A stretch of DNA of 42,151 nt, taken from Pseudomonas sp. SLFW (GTDB taxonomy: Bacteria; Pseudomonadota; Gammaproteobacteria; Pseudomonadales; Pseudomonadaceae). Numbering within the stretch: the stretch's first letter is position 1; each line of letters opens with the position of its first letter. The position numbers and the translations under genes were made by a program. The stretch spans positions 1-42,151 of the forward strand of contig NZ_JAAAKW010000033.1 in assembly GCF_009905615.1 (NCBI RefSeq), in the 5' to 3' direction. Below are positions 1 through 8,820 of this stretch, one piece after another. Below the pieces are notes generated by a model. That model ran no database searches. It worked only from the letters and a program-made list of their open reading frames with translations, and was not told the origin of the DNA.

Positions 1-2
1 CG

Positions 3-248
3 ATTCCCCTGCTGCGGGAGGTCCGCAAACGCCCATTGGATGGCAGTTTGATCGGGGTCAGCGGCGTCGATCCGCTGAACCTGGCGGGCACGCTGTTGCC
101 AGGGCCGAAAGTCGCGGCAGTGGTCGGCAACCGGCTGGTCTACCGCGACGGGGTTCCCATCGCGGCGGTCGTGGCGGGCAAGCCGCAATACTGGGGCGAA
201 CTGGACGCCGGGATGATGTTGCAGGTCCGGGACCGGTTGTTTAGATAA
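3..248 (+). CDS. Lhr-type DEAD/DEAH-box helicase, C-terminal end (partial)
   Basis: Only the last 81 residues are in the window; the reading frame is open from the left edge and stops with TAA at 246-248. The visible part contains a GVSGVDPLNL stretch followed by TLLPGPKV and GNRLVYRDG. I recognise this pattern as the extreme C-terminus of large Lhr-family superfamily 2 helicases, which unwind DNA or RNA-DNA hybrids in repair-related roles. The helicase motifs lie outside the window, so the family call rests on the tail alone. The gene converges on the MscS-type channel gene with only 6 bases between the stops and no room for a shared terminator. The internal TTG and ATG codons are not starts. 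Confidence 0.65.
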   Translation: MPLLREVRKRPLDGSLIGVSGVDPLNLAGTLLPGPKVAAVVGNRLVYRDGVPIAAVVAGKPQYWGELDAGMMLQVRDRLFR

Positions 249-254
249 TCGCGG

Positions 255-2411
255 TCACACCGGGCTCTCCGACCCGTCTTTATTCACGATTGTCGTCTTG
301 CCCGGCAACGCTTGCTGCTCGTCGCCGTCCTCCATCTGCGAATACTGGCCGTTGTGCGGGCTCATCACCAGTTGTGGATAAGTTTGCGCAAATCGCACGT
401 CTGTGGACTTATCCACAAGGCGCTTGAGTTTGTCGTTGAATGCGCGACTGACCGCATACTGCCCGCCCGACGACGTGCGGAACTGCGCCGTGATCACGAT
501 CCCGTTCATGTCCATGCGATCCAGCCCGAACACTTCCAGCGGCCCTTGCAGCTTGCTGGCCAGCAGGAAATCATCGGTGATTGCCTGCCCGGCTTCGCGA
601 ATCAGCGAGGTCGCAGAATCCACATCCGAATCGTAGGTGAACTGGAACGAGAAGAACGCGTAAGCGAACTGGCGAGACTGGTTGGTCACCGCCTTGATCT
701 GACCGAACGGCACCGAATGCACGAACCCCTTGCCGTCGCGCAAACGCAGCGTGCGGATAGTCAGACTTTCCACGGTGCCCGCGTGGCCGGAATCCAGCAC
801 CACCCAGTCGCCGATGGAAATGGTGTCTTCGATGATGATGAACAGACCGGTGATCACGTCCTGCACCAATTGCTGCGAACCGAAACCGATGGCGAGACCG
901 ACCACCCCGGCACCCGCGAGCAGCGGCGCGACGTTGATCCCGAGGTTGGCCATGGTCGTGATCGTGCAGATCACCACCAGAATGATTTTGATCGCGTTGC
1001 GCAGCAGCGGCAGGATCGTCTTGACTCGCGTACTCGGCTGACGGGACGAACGCGTGCTGGTCGGCGGCTTGAGGGCTTCCTGAATTGCAGTGTCCATCAC
1101 CACCCACAGCAGCCAGGTCACCAGAAAGATCAGCCCGATGCTGCTGAGGGAATCACTGATTACTTTGCCCAGCGCATTCCGTTGCGCGAATTCGAACAGC
1201 GAAAAACCCCAAATCCGGCCCAACAATTCAATGAACCCAATCGCCAGCGCAATGCGCAGCACAGCGTGCAACAGGCTCAGCAAACGCTCCTTGTAAACCC
1301 TTGAGCTGCGCTCCTCCGCAGGCTTGAACATGTGTTGGAACAATGTGCTGAGAAACACCGTGCCGATCAGCAAAACGGTCGTGAGCAAGGCGCAACGCAG
1401 GGCTTCCTGGCTGTCCTCGCCTGCGCCGATCAGGTTGACGCCCGAGACCAGAATCATCAGCAAAATAGGCAGGTGCCATAGGCTCGAAAAAATCTTCAAC
1501 GTTTGCTGCAACGCCGGTCGCGACAGCCGTGCACTCAATGGACGGTTGCGGATCAGATGGGCCACGGGGCGGCGCATGCGAATCACCACGATGCAAAACA
1601 TGATCGACGCCATCAGCCCGGTGAACGCTGCGACGCTGGTGGTGACGTTGCCGCCGATCTGGCGGGAAATCTGTGGGCTGGTCAGCGCGTCACTCAAGGC
1701 CGCGAAGAACCCGATGATGAACAGCGGATGCGGCGCGTAGTGACGAATGATGCGAACCGCCGGCCGCTTGTGGCCCGAGTTGAACAGCACGATCACCGAC
1801 ATCAGCACCGAGGTAGAGAAAATGCCGCTGCTCGTCGAATACGCCAGACACAACGCCAGCGCCCGGCCAATCGACAGTTGCATGAAATGACTCACGTAAA
1901 GCGTCAGCGGTAGAGAGATCAGAGCCGGAATCGTGAAGGGCAGCACGTAACTCAGCACGCCTTGCACACGCTCTCGCCGGGCCAGCAGCCGATGCCGCGA
2001 CACGCGATTGACGATGAACGTGCCGATTCGATTCAGCATCAGGAATGCGCCGATCCAGACCACCGACAGGATCAAGAAGTCTCCCGCGATTGCCCAAGGC
2101 GAGCGGGAAGACGGTTTGTTGACCAGCGCCCCCAGCTCATCAGCCGCACGGTCGGCACGCAAACGCCAGGAGTCGAGCAAATGGCCGTCCAGGTCCAGCT
2201 TGTCCTGGACGCTGTCGATACTGGTGCTGATGACGCCGAGCAATCCGCCCTTCACCAGGATCTCTGGTTTAGGGGGTTCGGCTGCTGGCGCCGCATCGGC
2301 TGGCGCGGTTGACTGGGCGGTGCTCGTGGGAGGCGCACTGGCTGCGTGCGCGTTGAGGCTGCCGAGACAGATCGTCAGACACAGCAGCAGGACAGATTTG
2401 AAATTCGACAA
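255..2411 (-). CDS. MscS-family mechanosensitive ion channel, YbiO-like
   Basis: This is a large inner-membrane channel that would open on membrane tension to release solutes during hypo-osmotic shock. The N-terminus is a clear signal peptide (hydrophobic SVLLLCLTICLGSLNAHA), followed by an Ala/Pro-rich periplasmic stretch, many membrane helices, and the conserved MscS pore helix and beta domain about 230 residues from the C-terminus (AGAGVVGLAIGFGSQQLVQD, then GDWVVLDSGHAGTVE). Length is about 718 residues, close to E. coli YbiO (741). Start choice: the frame is open to 2555, but the upstream residues are Arg/Cys-rich and not signal-like. TTG at 2411 has a GAAGGAG Shine-Dalgarno at 2429-2423; ATG at 2435 has none. 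It is divergent from the TetR gene and alone in its transcription unit. Confidence 0.85.
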   Translation of the reverse strand: MSNFKSVLLLCLTICLGSLNAHAASAPPTSTAQSTAPADAAPAAEPPKPEILVKGGLLGVISTSIDSVQDKLDLDGHLLDSWRLRADRAADELGALVNKPSSRSPWAIAGDFLILSVVWIGAFLMLNRIGTFIVNRVSRHRLLARRERVQGVLSYVLPFTIPALISLPLTLYVSHFMQLSIGRALALCLAYSTSSGIFSTSVLMSVIVLFNSGHKRPAVRIIRHYAPHPLFIIGFFAALSDALTSPQISRQIGGNVTTSVAAFTGLMASIMFCIVVIRMRRPVAHLIRNRPLSARLSRPALQQTLKIFSSLWHLPILLMILVSGVNLIGAGEDSQEALRCALLTTVLLIGTVFLSTLFQHMFKPAEERSSRVYKERLLSLLHAVLRIALAIGFIELLGRIWGFSLFEFAQRNALGKVISDSLSSIGLIFLVTWLLWVVMDTAIQEALKPPTSTRSSRQPSTRVKTILPLLRNAIKIILVVICTITTMANLGINVAPLLAGAGVVGLAIGFGSQQLVQDVITGLFIIIEDTISIGDWVVLDSGHAGTVESLTIRTLRLRDGKGFVHSVPFGQIKAVTNQSRQFAYAFFSFQFTYDSDVDSATSLIREAGQAITDDFLLASKLQGPLEVFGLDRMDMNGIVITAQFRTSSGGQYAVSRAFNDKLKRLVDKSTDVRFAQTYPQLVMSPHNGQYSQMEDGDEQQALPGKTTIVNKDGSESPV

Positions 2412-2563
2412 AACGCAGGTCACTCCTTCGGTCATGAGGGACGGCGAAATCAAGGCCCACAGAAACTGATCGAAATTCGCCGCGCAAGTTCGGCGCGGTC
2501 GGCAACCTTCATCCGCTTTGAGCTTCGCCCGACCAACGGAAAACGTCCTTTTCATAAACGCAC

Positions 2564-2592
2564 TTGACGATGGAGAACGATCGTTCTACCTT
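2564..2592 (+). promoter_or_regulatory. TetR-gene promoter with palindromic operator
   Basis: A perfect 14-base palindrome, AGAACGATCGTTCT, occupies 2574-2587. It lies between a -35-like TTGACG (2564-2569) and a weak -10-like TACCTT (2587-2592) with a 17-base spacer. Palindromes of the AACG/CGTT type are typical TetR-family operators, and this position would let the regulator block its own promoter. The -10 match is poor, so the exact promoter is inferred; the palindrome itself is seen directly. Confidence 0.6.
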
Positions 2593-2599
2593 AAATCCC

Positions 2600-3178
2600 A
2601 TGAATACGACGACCACCGACACACGCGACAAAATTCTCGCGACCGCCGAGCAGCTCATCTATCAGAACGGGATTCACGCTATGGGCATGGATCTTCTGGT
2701 GAAGACTTCCGGTGTCGCCCGTAAAAGCATCTACCGTTATTTCGCGACCAAAGACGAGGTCGCCGCCGCGGCGCTCAATGCCCGCGATGTGCGCTGGATG
2801 CAATGGTTCAGAACCGAATCGGACAAGGCGGACACCCCGCAGGCGCGCATCCTGAACATGTTCAACGTGCTCAAAGGCTGGTTTGAATCGAAAGGGTTTC
2901 ACGGCTGCGCGTTCATCAATACGTCAGGGGAAATCGGTGATCCAAACGACCCCATTCGCCTGATCGCCAAGCTGCACAAACAGAAATTGCTGGATTACAC
3001 GCTAGAACTGACCGAGCAACTGAACATTGAGCAACCGTCAGCACTCGCCCGGCAGTTGCTGATACTGATGGAAGGCGCCATCACCATGGCCCGCGTCATG
3101 GGCGACTACAGCGCCGCCGACAGCGCAAGAGATGTTGCGCAGCTGTTGCTGAAACAGGCCTTGCCCCAAGAGGCCTGA
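2600..3178 (+). CDS. TetR/AcrR-family transcriptional regulator
   Basis: A 192-residue one-component repressor. The N-terminal helix-turn-helix domain is clear (residues about 7-55: RDKILATAEQLIYQNG, then MDLLVKTSGVARKSIYRYF), and the C-terminal ligand-binding domain is the variable part, so the ligand cannot be named. The ATG at 2600 is chosen because earlier in-frame starts (TTG 2564, ATG 2570) would be translated across the palindrome at 2574-2587. None of the candidate starts has a Shine-Dalgarno, and the predicted transcript start lies only a few bases upstream, so the message may be leaderless. It is followed after 53 bases by the NTF2-like gene, which it probably regulates together with itself. 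Confidence 0.88.
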   Translation: MNTTTTDTRDKILATAEQLIYQNGIHAMGMDLLVKTSGVARKSIYRYFATKDEVAAAALNARDVRWMQWFRTESDKADTPQARILNMFNVLKGWFESKGFHGCAFINTSGEIGDPNDPIRLIAKLHKQKLLDYTLELTEQLNIEQPSALARQLLILMEGAITMARVMGDYSAADSARDVAQLLLKQALPQEA

Positions 3179-3231
3179 GCTTCAAGAACGCTCCACCCAC
3201 TGATCTATCCAACTTGCCTGGAGGCTCTGCC

Positions 3232-3708
3232 ATGTCCAATGCCCAAACTCGCCCGCCGCTTCCCCCGTTCACCCGCGAATCGGCGATCCAAAAGATTCGC
3301 CTCGCCGAAGATGGTTGGAACAGCCGCGATCCTGAAAAAGTCTCGTTGGCCTACACCCTCGACACCCAATGGCGTAACCGCGCCGAGTTCGCGACCAATC
3401 GCGAAGAGGCCAAGGCCTTCCTCACCCGCAAATGGAAAAAAGAGCTGGACTACCGTCTGATCAAAGAGCTGTGGGCTTTCACCGACAACCGCATTGCCGT
3501 GCGTTACGCCTACGAGTGGCACGACGACTCCGGCAACTGGTTCCGCTCCTACGGCAACGAGAACTGGGAATTCAACGAAGACGGCCTGATGCACCGCCGC
3601 TTTGCCTGCATCAACGACATGCCAATCAAGGAATCCGAGCGCAAGTTCTTGTGGCCACTGGGACGCCGTCCGGATGACCATCCGGGGCTGACAGAACTGG
3701 GGCTGTAA
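3232..3708 (+). CDS. NTF2-like fold protein, DUF1348 family
   Basis: A 158-residue soluble protein with no signal peptide. The sequence pattern (AEDGWNSRDPEKVSLAYT, RNRAEF, FLTRKW, AVRYAYEWHDDSGNWFRSYG, NENWEF) is that of the DUF1348 branch of the SnoaL/NTF2-like superfamily, a cone-shaped fold used by many small enzymes and binding proteins. No substrate is known to me for this branch. The ATG at 3232 has a GGAG at 3220-3223; an earlier TTG at 3214 would place the start ahead of that site. It follows the TetR gene and ends at a symmetrical terminator, so the two form a small self-contained operon, perhaps for stress or xenobiotic response (inference). Confidence 0.85.
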   Translation: MSNAQTRPPLPPFTRESAIQKIRLAEDGWNSRDPEKVSLAYTLDTQWRNRAEFATNREEAKAFLTRKWKKELDYRLIKELWAFTDNRIAVRYAYEWHDDSGNWFRSYGNENWEFNEDGLMHRRFACINDMPIKESERKFLWPLGRRPDDHPGLTELGL

Positions 3709-3730
3709 ACGCCAACGCCGATGAAACAAC

Positions 3731-3764
3731 AAAGCCCCCGACAGCTGAGCTGTACGGGGGCTTT
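3731..3764. terminator. Bidirectional intrinsic terminator between the DUF1348 gene and ssb
   Basis: Arms AAAGCCCCCG (3731-3740) and CGGGGGCTTT (3755-3764) enclose a second perfect pair, ACAGCT/AGCTGT. The minus-strand transcript continues into GTTGTTT, giving a good U-tract for ssb. The plus-strand side has only a short run of T. It separates two convergent genes. Confidence 0.85.
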
Positions 3765-3799
3765 AGTTCTAATGCGTTATTGCGTTTGATTCGGATGAA

Positions 3800-4327
3800 T
3801 CAGAACGGAATATCGTCATCAAAGCTGTCGAAGTCAGGAGCCGGTTGTGGCGCTTGCTGCGGAGCTGGACGCGATTCGCGCTGTGGCTGTTGTTGTGGAG
3901 CAGCCTGTGGACGCGATTGTTGTGGACGAGGTGCGGAATTCTGATAACCACCACCGCCTTGACCTTGTTGAGCATCACCCTGTGGACGGCCGCCGAGCAG
4001 TTGCATGGTGCCTTGCATGTCCACGACGATTTCAGTGGTGTAACGCTTGATGCCGTCTTTTTCCCACTCGCGGGTTTGCAGTTTGCCTTCGATGTAGACC
4101 TGCGAACCTTTACGCAGGTACTCGCCGGCGATCTCTGCGACCTTGCCGAACATCGAAACGCGGTGCCATTCGGTCTTTTCAACTTTCTGACCGGTTTGCT
4201 TGTCGGTCCATTGTTCGCTGGTCGCCAGACTCAGGTTGGTCACAGCGTTACCGTTAGGCAAGTAGCGAACTTCGGGATCCTGGCCGCATGTACCGACCAA
4301 TATGACTTTGTTAACCCCACGGGCCAT
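3800..4327 (-). CDS. ssb: Single-stranded DNA-binding protein SSB
   Basis: SSB coats single-stranded DNA in replication, repair and recombination and recruits partner proteins. The 175 residues show the OB-fold domain (residues 1 to about 110: GVNKVILVG, QDPEVRYLPNG, TEWHRVSMFGK, YLRKGSQVYIEGKLQTR), then a Gln/Pro/Arg-rich flexible linker, and the acidic tip ending DDDIPF that binds partners such as exonuclease I and PriA. Its Shine-Dalgarno AGGAG overlaps the TAG stop of the upstream transporter gene (TAGGAG at 4339-4334), so the two genes are in one operon and may be translationally coupled. The usual Pseudomonas neighbours, the MFS gene and uvrA, are present. Confidence 0.98.
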   Translation of the reverse strand: MARGVNKVILVGTCGQDPEVRYLPNGNAVTNLSLATSEQWTDKQTGQKVEKTEWHRVSMFGKVAEIAGEYLRKGSQVYIEGKLQTREWEKDGIKRYTTEIVVDMQGTMQLLGGRPQGDAQQGQGGGGYQNSAPRPQQSRPQAAPQQQPQRESRPAPQQAPQPAPDFDSFDDDIPF

Positions 4328-4336
4328 AACGTTCTC

Positions 4337-5731
4337 CTAGGCTTCAACCGTTTCCGACGCTGGATTGACCACTTCGTCGAAAGACGCCCGATCCAACAGT
4401 TCTTTGTCAAATTTGATATAGATGGCAGCCTCATCGGCTACCACTACTGCATCTGTTACTCCACGTACGGCCAACACGCGATCGGCAAGGCCTGTGTCGC
4501 GTTGAGCCTCGGGCGACAACGGCAAGCGAAGGCTGGTTACGTACGGAGGCTCGCGCATGGTAACAGCAAAAGCGAGCCAAATGGCGGCCAGCGCTGCGCC
4601 TCCCAGGAAGACCACACCCAACCCACCGTGCTGAAACAGCCAGCCGCCGAGGATGCCACCCGCCGCCGAGCCGAGGAACTGACTGGTGGAGTAAATCCCC
4701 ATCGCAGTGCCTTTGCCGCCCGCCGGAGAGACCTTGCTGATCAGAGAAGGCAGCGACGCTTCCAGCAGATTAAATGCGGTGAAAAACACCACTGTCCCGA
4801 TGACCAACGCCCTAAGCGTATTGCCGAACTCCCAGAAGAATAGTTCAGTGAGCATCAGCACGGAGACCGCGCCGAGCAAGATACGCTTCATCTGACGCTT
4901 CTTCTCGCCGTAGATGATGAACGGGATCATCGCGAAGAAAGAAATGAGCAACGCGGTCAGGTAGACCCACCAGTGCTGTTCTTTGGGCAAGCCCGCTTTT
5001 TCGACCAACGCCAGCGGCAACGCGACGAAACTGGACATGAGCATCGCGTGCAACGCGAAGATACCCAAATCCAGGCGCAGCAAGTCAGGATGTCGGAGCG
5101 TCGCGCCCAAGGCTTGACGAGCGAGGCCAGATTCGCGGTGTTGCAGCGTCACGGTGGATTTGGGCACCACAAACGCGACGATCACGATACCGATCAATGC
5201 CATGGCCCCTGTCGCCAGGAACAAACCTGAAAGCCCAAAGGCACTGGTCAGGATCGGCCCGACCACCATCGCGATGGCGAACGACACGCCAATCGTCATC
5301 CCGATCATCGCCATCGCCTTCGTGCGATGCTGTTCACGAGTCAGATCGGACAACAGCGCCATGACTGCGGCTGAGATAGCACCCGCGCCTTGAAGAACGC
5401 GCCCGGCGATAACGCCCCAGATCGACGTGGACTGTGCAGCCAGTACGCTACCGAGCGCAAACACCACCAGCCCCAGATAAATCACCGGGCGACGGCCGAT
5501 GCGGTCGGAGATGATGCCGAATGGAATCTGCAGTACGGCCTGGGTCAGGCCGTATGCGCCAATCGCCAGACCAATGAGCGTCGGGCTTGCGCCTGCCAGG
5601 TCCATACCGTAGGTCGCCAGGACCGGCAGCACCATGAACATGCCAAGCATACGGAACGCGAACACCAGCGCCAGACCGCCCGCTGCGCGGGTTTCGCTGC
5701 CACTCATGCGCTCGCTGTGAGAATCGTGCAT
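4337..5731 (-). CDS. MFS transporter with C-terminal YAM domain, YajR-like
   Basis: A 464-residue inner-membrane transporter of the major facilitator superfamily. Twelve hydrophobic segments are visible. The cytoplasmic loop after the second helix carries the MFS signature GIISDRIGRRPVIY. After the last helix, about 70 soluble residues (roughly 392-464: YVTSLRLPL, then VLAVRGVTDAVVVADEAAIYIKFDKE) match the ferredoxin-like YAM domain found in E. coli YajR. The transported substrate is not known. The ATG at 5731 has GAGG upstream. It is the first gene of the operon with ssb and divergent from uvrA, as at the same locus in other Pseudomonas. Confidence 0.9.
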   Translation of the reverse strand: MHDSHSERMSGSETRAAGGLALVFAFRMLGMFMVLPVLATYGMDLAGASPTLIGLAIGAYGLTQAVLQIPFGIISDRIGRRPVIYLGLVVFALGSVLAAQSTSIWGVIAGRVLQGAGAISAAVMALLSDLTREQHRTKAMAMIGMTIGVSFAIAMVVGPILTSAFGLSGLFLATGAMALIGIVIVAFVVPKSTVTLQHRESGLARQALGATLRHPDLLRLDLGIFALHAMLMSSFVALPLALVEKAGLPKEQHWWVYLTALLISFFAMIPFIIYGEKKRQMKRILLGAVSVLMLTELFFWEFGNTLRALVIGTVVFFTAFNLLEASLPSLISKVSPAGGKGTAMGIYSTSQFLGSAAGGILGGWLFQHGGLGVVFLGGAALAAIWLAFAVTMREPPYVTSLRLPLSPEAQRDTGLADRVLAVRGVTDAVVVADEAAIYIKFDKELLDRASFDEVVNPASETVEA

Positions 5732-5918
5732 GGAAGAACCTCATGTGAACCGGCGGCGATTCTACCAGTCCCATCGATGTACAGCACATACGACGCTTTG
5801 CCGCGCATCGCGGGAATTTTCTTTTTCCCCTGTACGTAGGCCGACTGCTCAATAGTGTGCATCCATCCAGTATTTGGCCGTATACTCCAGCGTTTTACGC
5901 CCGCCGTGCGAGGCCACC

Positions 5919-8753
5919 TTGGACAAGATCCTGATTCGTGGGGCACGAACCCACAACCTGAAAAACATCGACCTCACCCTGCCCCGCGACAAGCTGATCG
6001 TCATTACCGGCCTTTCTGGTTCCGGTAAGTCGTCGCTGGCATTCGACACGCTGTACGCCGAAGGCCAACGCCGCTACGTCGAGTCGCTTTCGGCGTACGC
6101 GCGCCAGTTCCTGTCGATGATGGAAAAGCCTGACGTTGACACCATCGAAGGCCTCTCGCCTGCGATTTCGATTGAGCAGAAATCCACATCCCACAACCCG
6201 CGTTCGACCGTGGGCACCATCACCGAAATCTACGACTACCTGCGCTTGCTATATGCCCGCGTCGGCACACCACGCTGCCCGGACCACGACATCCCGCTGG
6301 AAGCGCAGACCGTCAGTCAGATGGTCGATCTGGTGCTTGCGGAGCCAGAGGGCGCCAAGCTGATGTTGCTCGCCCCGGTTGTGCGCGAGCGCAAAGGCGA
6401 GCATTTGGCGGTATTCGAAGAACTGCGCGCTCAGGGCTTCGTTCGTGCACGGGTCAACGGCAAGCTGTGCGAACTCGACGAGCTGCCGAAACTGGATAAA
6501 CAGAAGAAGCACTCCATTGACGTCGTCGTCGACCGTTTCAAGGTCCGTGCCGACCTGCAACAACGTCTGGCCGAGTCGTTTGAAACAGCACTAAAACTGG
6601 CCGACGGCATCGCGCTGGTCGCACCGATGGACGATGAACCCGGCGAAGAGATGATTTTCTCCGCGCGGTTTGCCTGCCCCATCTGTGGACACGCCATCAG
6701 CGAGCTGGAACCCAAGCTGTTCTCCTTCAACAACCCGGCGGGCGCCTGTCCGACCTGCGATGGCCTGGGTGTGAAGCAGTTCTTCGATATCAAACGACTG
6801 GTGAATAGCGAACTGACGTTGGCCGAAGGCGCGATACGTGGTTGGGACCGACGCAACGTTTACTATTTCCAGATGCTCGGGTCTTTAGCGAGTCATTACG
6901 GTTTCAGTTTGGAAGTGCCGTTCAAGGAACTGCCAGCCGATCTCCAAAAAGTCCTGCTCAACGGCAGCGGGAGCCAGAACGTCGACTTCCGCTACCTGAA
7001 TGACCGTGGCGACATCGTCAAGCGCGCTCACCCCTTCGAGGGGATCGTGCCTAACCTTGAGCGTCGCTATCGCGAAACCGAATCCGCCACTGTGCGCGAA
7101 GAACTGGCGAAATTCCTCAGCACTCAACCTTGCCCGGATTGCCGAGGGACGCGACTGCGTCGTGAGGCTCGGCACGTTTGGGTGGGCGAAAAAACGCTCC
7201 CGGCCGTCACCAACCTGCCTATCGGTGACGCCACTGAATACTTTGGCGAACTGAAGCTGACAGGACGTCGTGGCGAGATTGCGGACAAGATTCTCAAAGA
7301 GATCCGCGAGCGGTTGCAGTTCCTTGTGAACGTGGGCCTGGATTACCTGACGCTGGACCGCAGCGCCGACACCCTGTCGGGCGGTGAAGCTCAGCGTATT
7401 CGCCTTGCCAGCCAGATCGGCGCGGGCCTCGTGGGGGTGATGTACATCCTTGACGAACCCTCCATTGGCCTGCACCAACGCGACAACGACAGGCTGCTGG
7501 ACACCCTCCGTCACCTTCGTGACATCGGCAACACCGTGATCGTGGTTGAGCATGACGAAGATGCCATCCGCCTCGCCGATTATGTGGTGGACATTGGACC
7601 CGGAGCTGGCGTGCACGGCGGCAATATCGTCGCAGAAGGCACGCCAGAAGAGGTCATGTCCCACCCGGACTCGCTCACCGGTAAATACCTGTCAGGTCGC
7701 GTCAAGATCGAGGTACCGGCGAAGCGCACCCCGCGTAACAAGAAGCTGTCTCTCAAACTAAAAGGCGCGCGCGGAAATAACCTGCGTAATGTCGATCTGG
7801 AAATCCCGATCGGCTTGCTGACGTGCGTCACGGGCGTTTCCGGATCAGGCAAATCGACGCTGATCAACAACACGCTGTTCCCGCTCAGCGCAACTGCGTT
7901 GAACGGGGCGACGACGCTGGAGGCCGCCACGCACGACAGCATCGATGGCCTTCAGCACCTGGACAAAGTGGTAGACATCGATCAGAGCCCAATCGGCCGG
8001 ACGCCGCGTTCGAACCCCGCCACCTACACGGGCCTGTTCACCCCGATTCGCGAGCTGTTCTCCGGCGTTCCTGAATCTCGCTCTCGGGGCTACGGACCGG
8101 GCCGCTTCTCGTTCAACGTCAAAGGCGGCCGGTGCGAAGCCTGTCAGGGCGACGGGCTGATCAAGGTCGAAATGCACTTCCTGCCAGACATCTACGTGCC
8201 GTGCGACGTGTGCAAGAGCAAGCGCTATAACCGCGAGACCCTTGAGATCAAATACAAGGGCAAAAGCATCCACGAAGTGCTGGAAATGACTATCGAGGAA
8301 GCGCGCACGTTCTTCGATGCTGTTCCAGCGTTGGCGCGCAAGCTGCAGACGTTGATGGATGTCGGGCTCTCGTATATCAAACTCGGTCAATCGGCCACCA
8401 CGCTGTCTGGTGGTGAGGCGCAACGAGTGAAGCTATCACGCGAGCTGTCCAAACGGGATACCGGCAAAACCCTCTACATCCTTGACGAGCCCACTACAGG
8501 TTTGCACTTCGCAGACATTCAACAGCTATTGGACGTCTTGCACCGCCTGCGGGACCACGGCAACACCGTCGTCGTGATTGAGCATAATCTGGACGTGATC
8601 AAAACCGCGGACTGGCTGGTCGACCTGGGACCGGAAGGCGGCTCCAAAGGCGGGCAAATCATTGCCACCGGTACTCCAGAACAAGTCGCGGAAATGAAAC
8701 AGTCTTACACCGGGCATTACCTCAAACCTTTACTCGAACGTGATCGCGCCTGA
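5919..8753 (+). CDS. uvrA: Excinuclease ABC subunit A
   Basis: UvrA is the damage-scanning ATPase of nucleotide excision repair and loads UvrB at lesions. The 944-residue protein has Walker A GLSGSGKS at 31-38, a first C4 zinc finger (C253, C256, C277, C280), the first ABC signature LSGGEAQRIRLA, a second Walker A GVSGSGKST, a second C4 zinc finger (C739, C742, C762, C765) and the second signature LSGGEAQRVKLS. The start is TTG at 5919, read as MDKILIRGARTHNLKN, which matches the family N-terminus and has a GCGAGG site at 5908-5913. The longer open frame from 5874 has no family support. A TATACT box at 5881-5886 is a possible -10, but no good -35 or LexA box was seen. Confidence 0.98.
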   Translation: MDKILIRGARTHNLKNIDLTLPRDKLIVITGLSGSGKSSLAFDTLYAEGQRRYVESLSAYARQFLSMMEKPDVDTIEGLSPAISIEQKSTSHNPRSTVGTITEIYDYLRLLYARVGTPRCPDHDIPLEAQTVSQMVDLVLAEPEGAKLMLLAPVVRERKGEHLAVFEELRAQGFVRARVNGKLCELDELPKLDKQKKHSIDVVVDRFKVRADLQQRLAESFETALKLADGIALVAPMDDEPGEEMIFSARFACPICGHAISELEPKLFSFNNPAGACPTCDGLGVKQFFDIKRLVNSELTLAEGAIRGWDRRNVYYFQMLGSLASHYGFSLEVPFKELPADLQKVLLNGSGSQNVDFRYLNDRGDIVKRAHPFEGIVPNLERRYRETESATVREELAKFLSTQPCPDCRGTRLRREARHVWVGEKTLPAVTNLPIGDATEYFGELKLTGRRGEIADKILKEIRERLQFLVNVGLDYLTLDRSADTLSGGEAQRIRLASQIGAGLVGVMYILDEPSIGLHQRDNDRLLDTLRHLRDIGNTVIVVEHDEDAIRLADYVVDIGPGAGVHGGNIVAEGTPEEVMSHPDSLTGKYLSGRVKIEVPAKRTPRNKKLSLKLKGARGNNLRNVDLEIPIGLLTCVTGVSGSGKSTLINNTLFPLSATALNGATTLEAATHDSIDGLQHLDKVVDIDQSPIGRTPRSNPATYTGLFTPIRELFSGVPESRSRGYGPGRFSFNVKGGRCEACQGDGLIKVEMHFLPDIYVPCDVCKSKRYNRETLEIKYKGKSIHEVLEMTIEEARTFFDAVPALARKLQTLMDVGLSYIKLGQSATTLSGGEAQRVKLSRELSKRDTGKTLYILDEPTTGLHFADIQQLLDVLHRLRDHGNTVVVIEHNLDVIKTADWLVDLGPEGGSKGGQIIATGTPEQVAEMKQSYTGHYLKPLLERDRA

Positions 8754-8769
8754 TCACCGTGTAAAAACG

Positions 8770-8809
8770 AAAAAGCCCCTATCATGGCGATCATGACAGG
8801 GGCTTTTTT
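8770..8809. terminator. Bidirectional terminator between uvrA and the ferritin gene
   Basis: Perfect arms AAAAAGCCCCT (8770-8780) and AGGGGCTTTTT (8798-8808) surround a short region that can pair further (ATCATG). A run of six T on the plus side and five A on the other gives U-tracts in both directions, so it serves uvrA and the convergent ferritin gene. Confidence 0.93.
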
Positions 8810-8820
8810 AAGCTGATGAA

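Noticed and set aside
312..1304. A 330-codon open frame on the plus strand inside the MscS-type gene
   Set aside because: It is rich in His, Arg and Gln in a non-biological pattern, and the opposite strand encodes an unmistakable MscS domain.
5850..5918. Possible LexA (SOS) box ahead of uvrA
   Set aside because: The only inverted repeat is AGTAT/ATACT with an eight-base gap around 5869-5886. It lacks the CTGT...ACAG ends of a LexA site, so SOS control is not supported.
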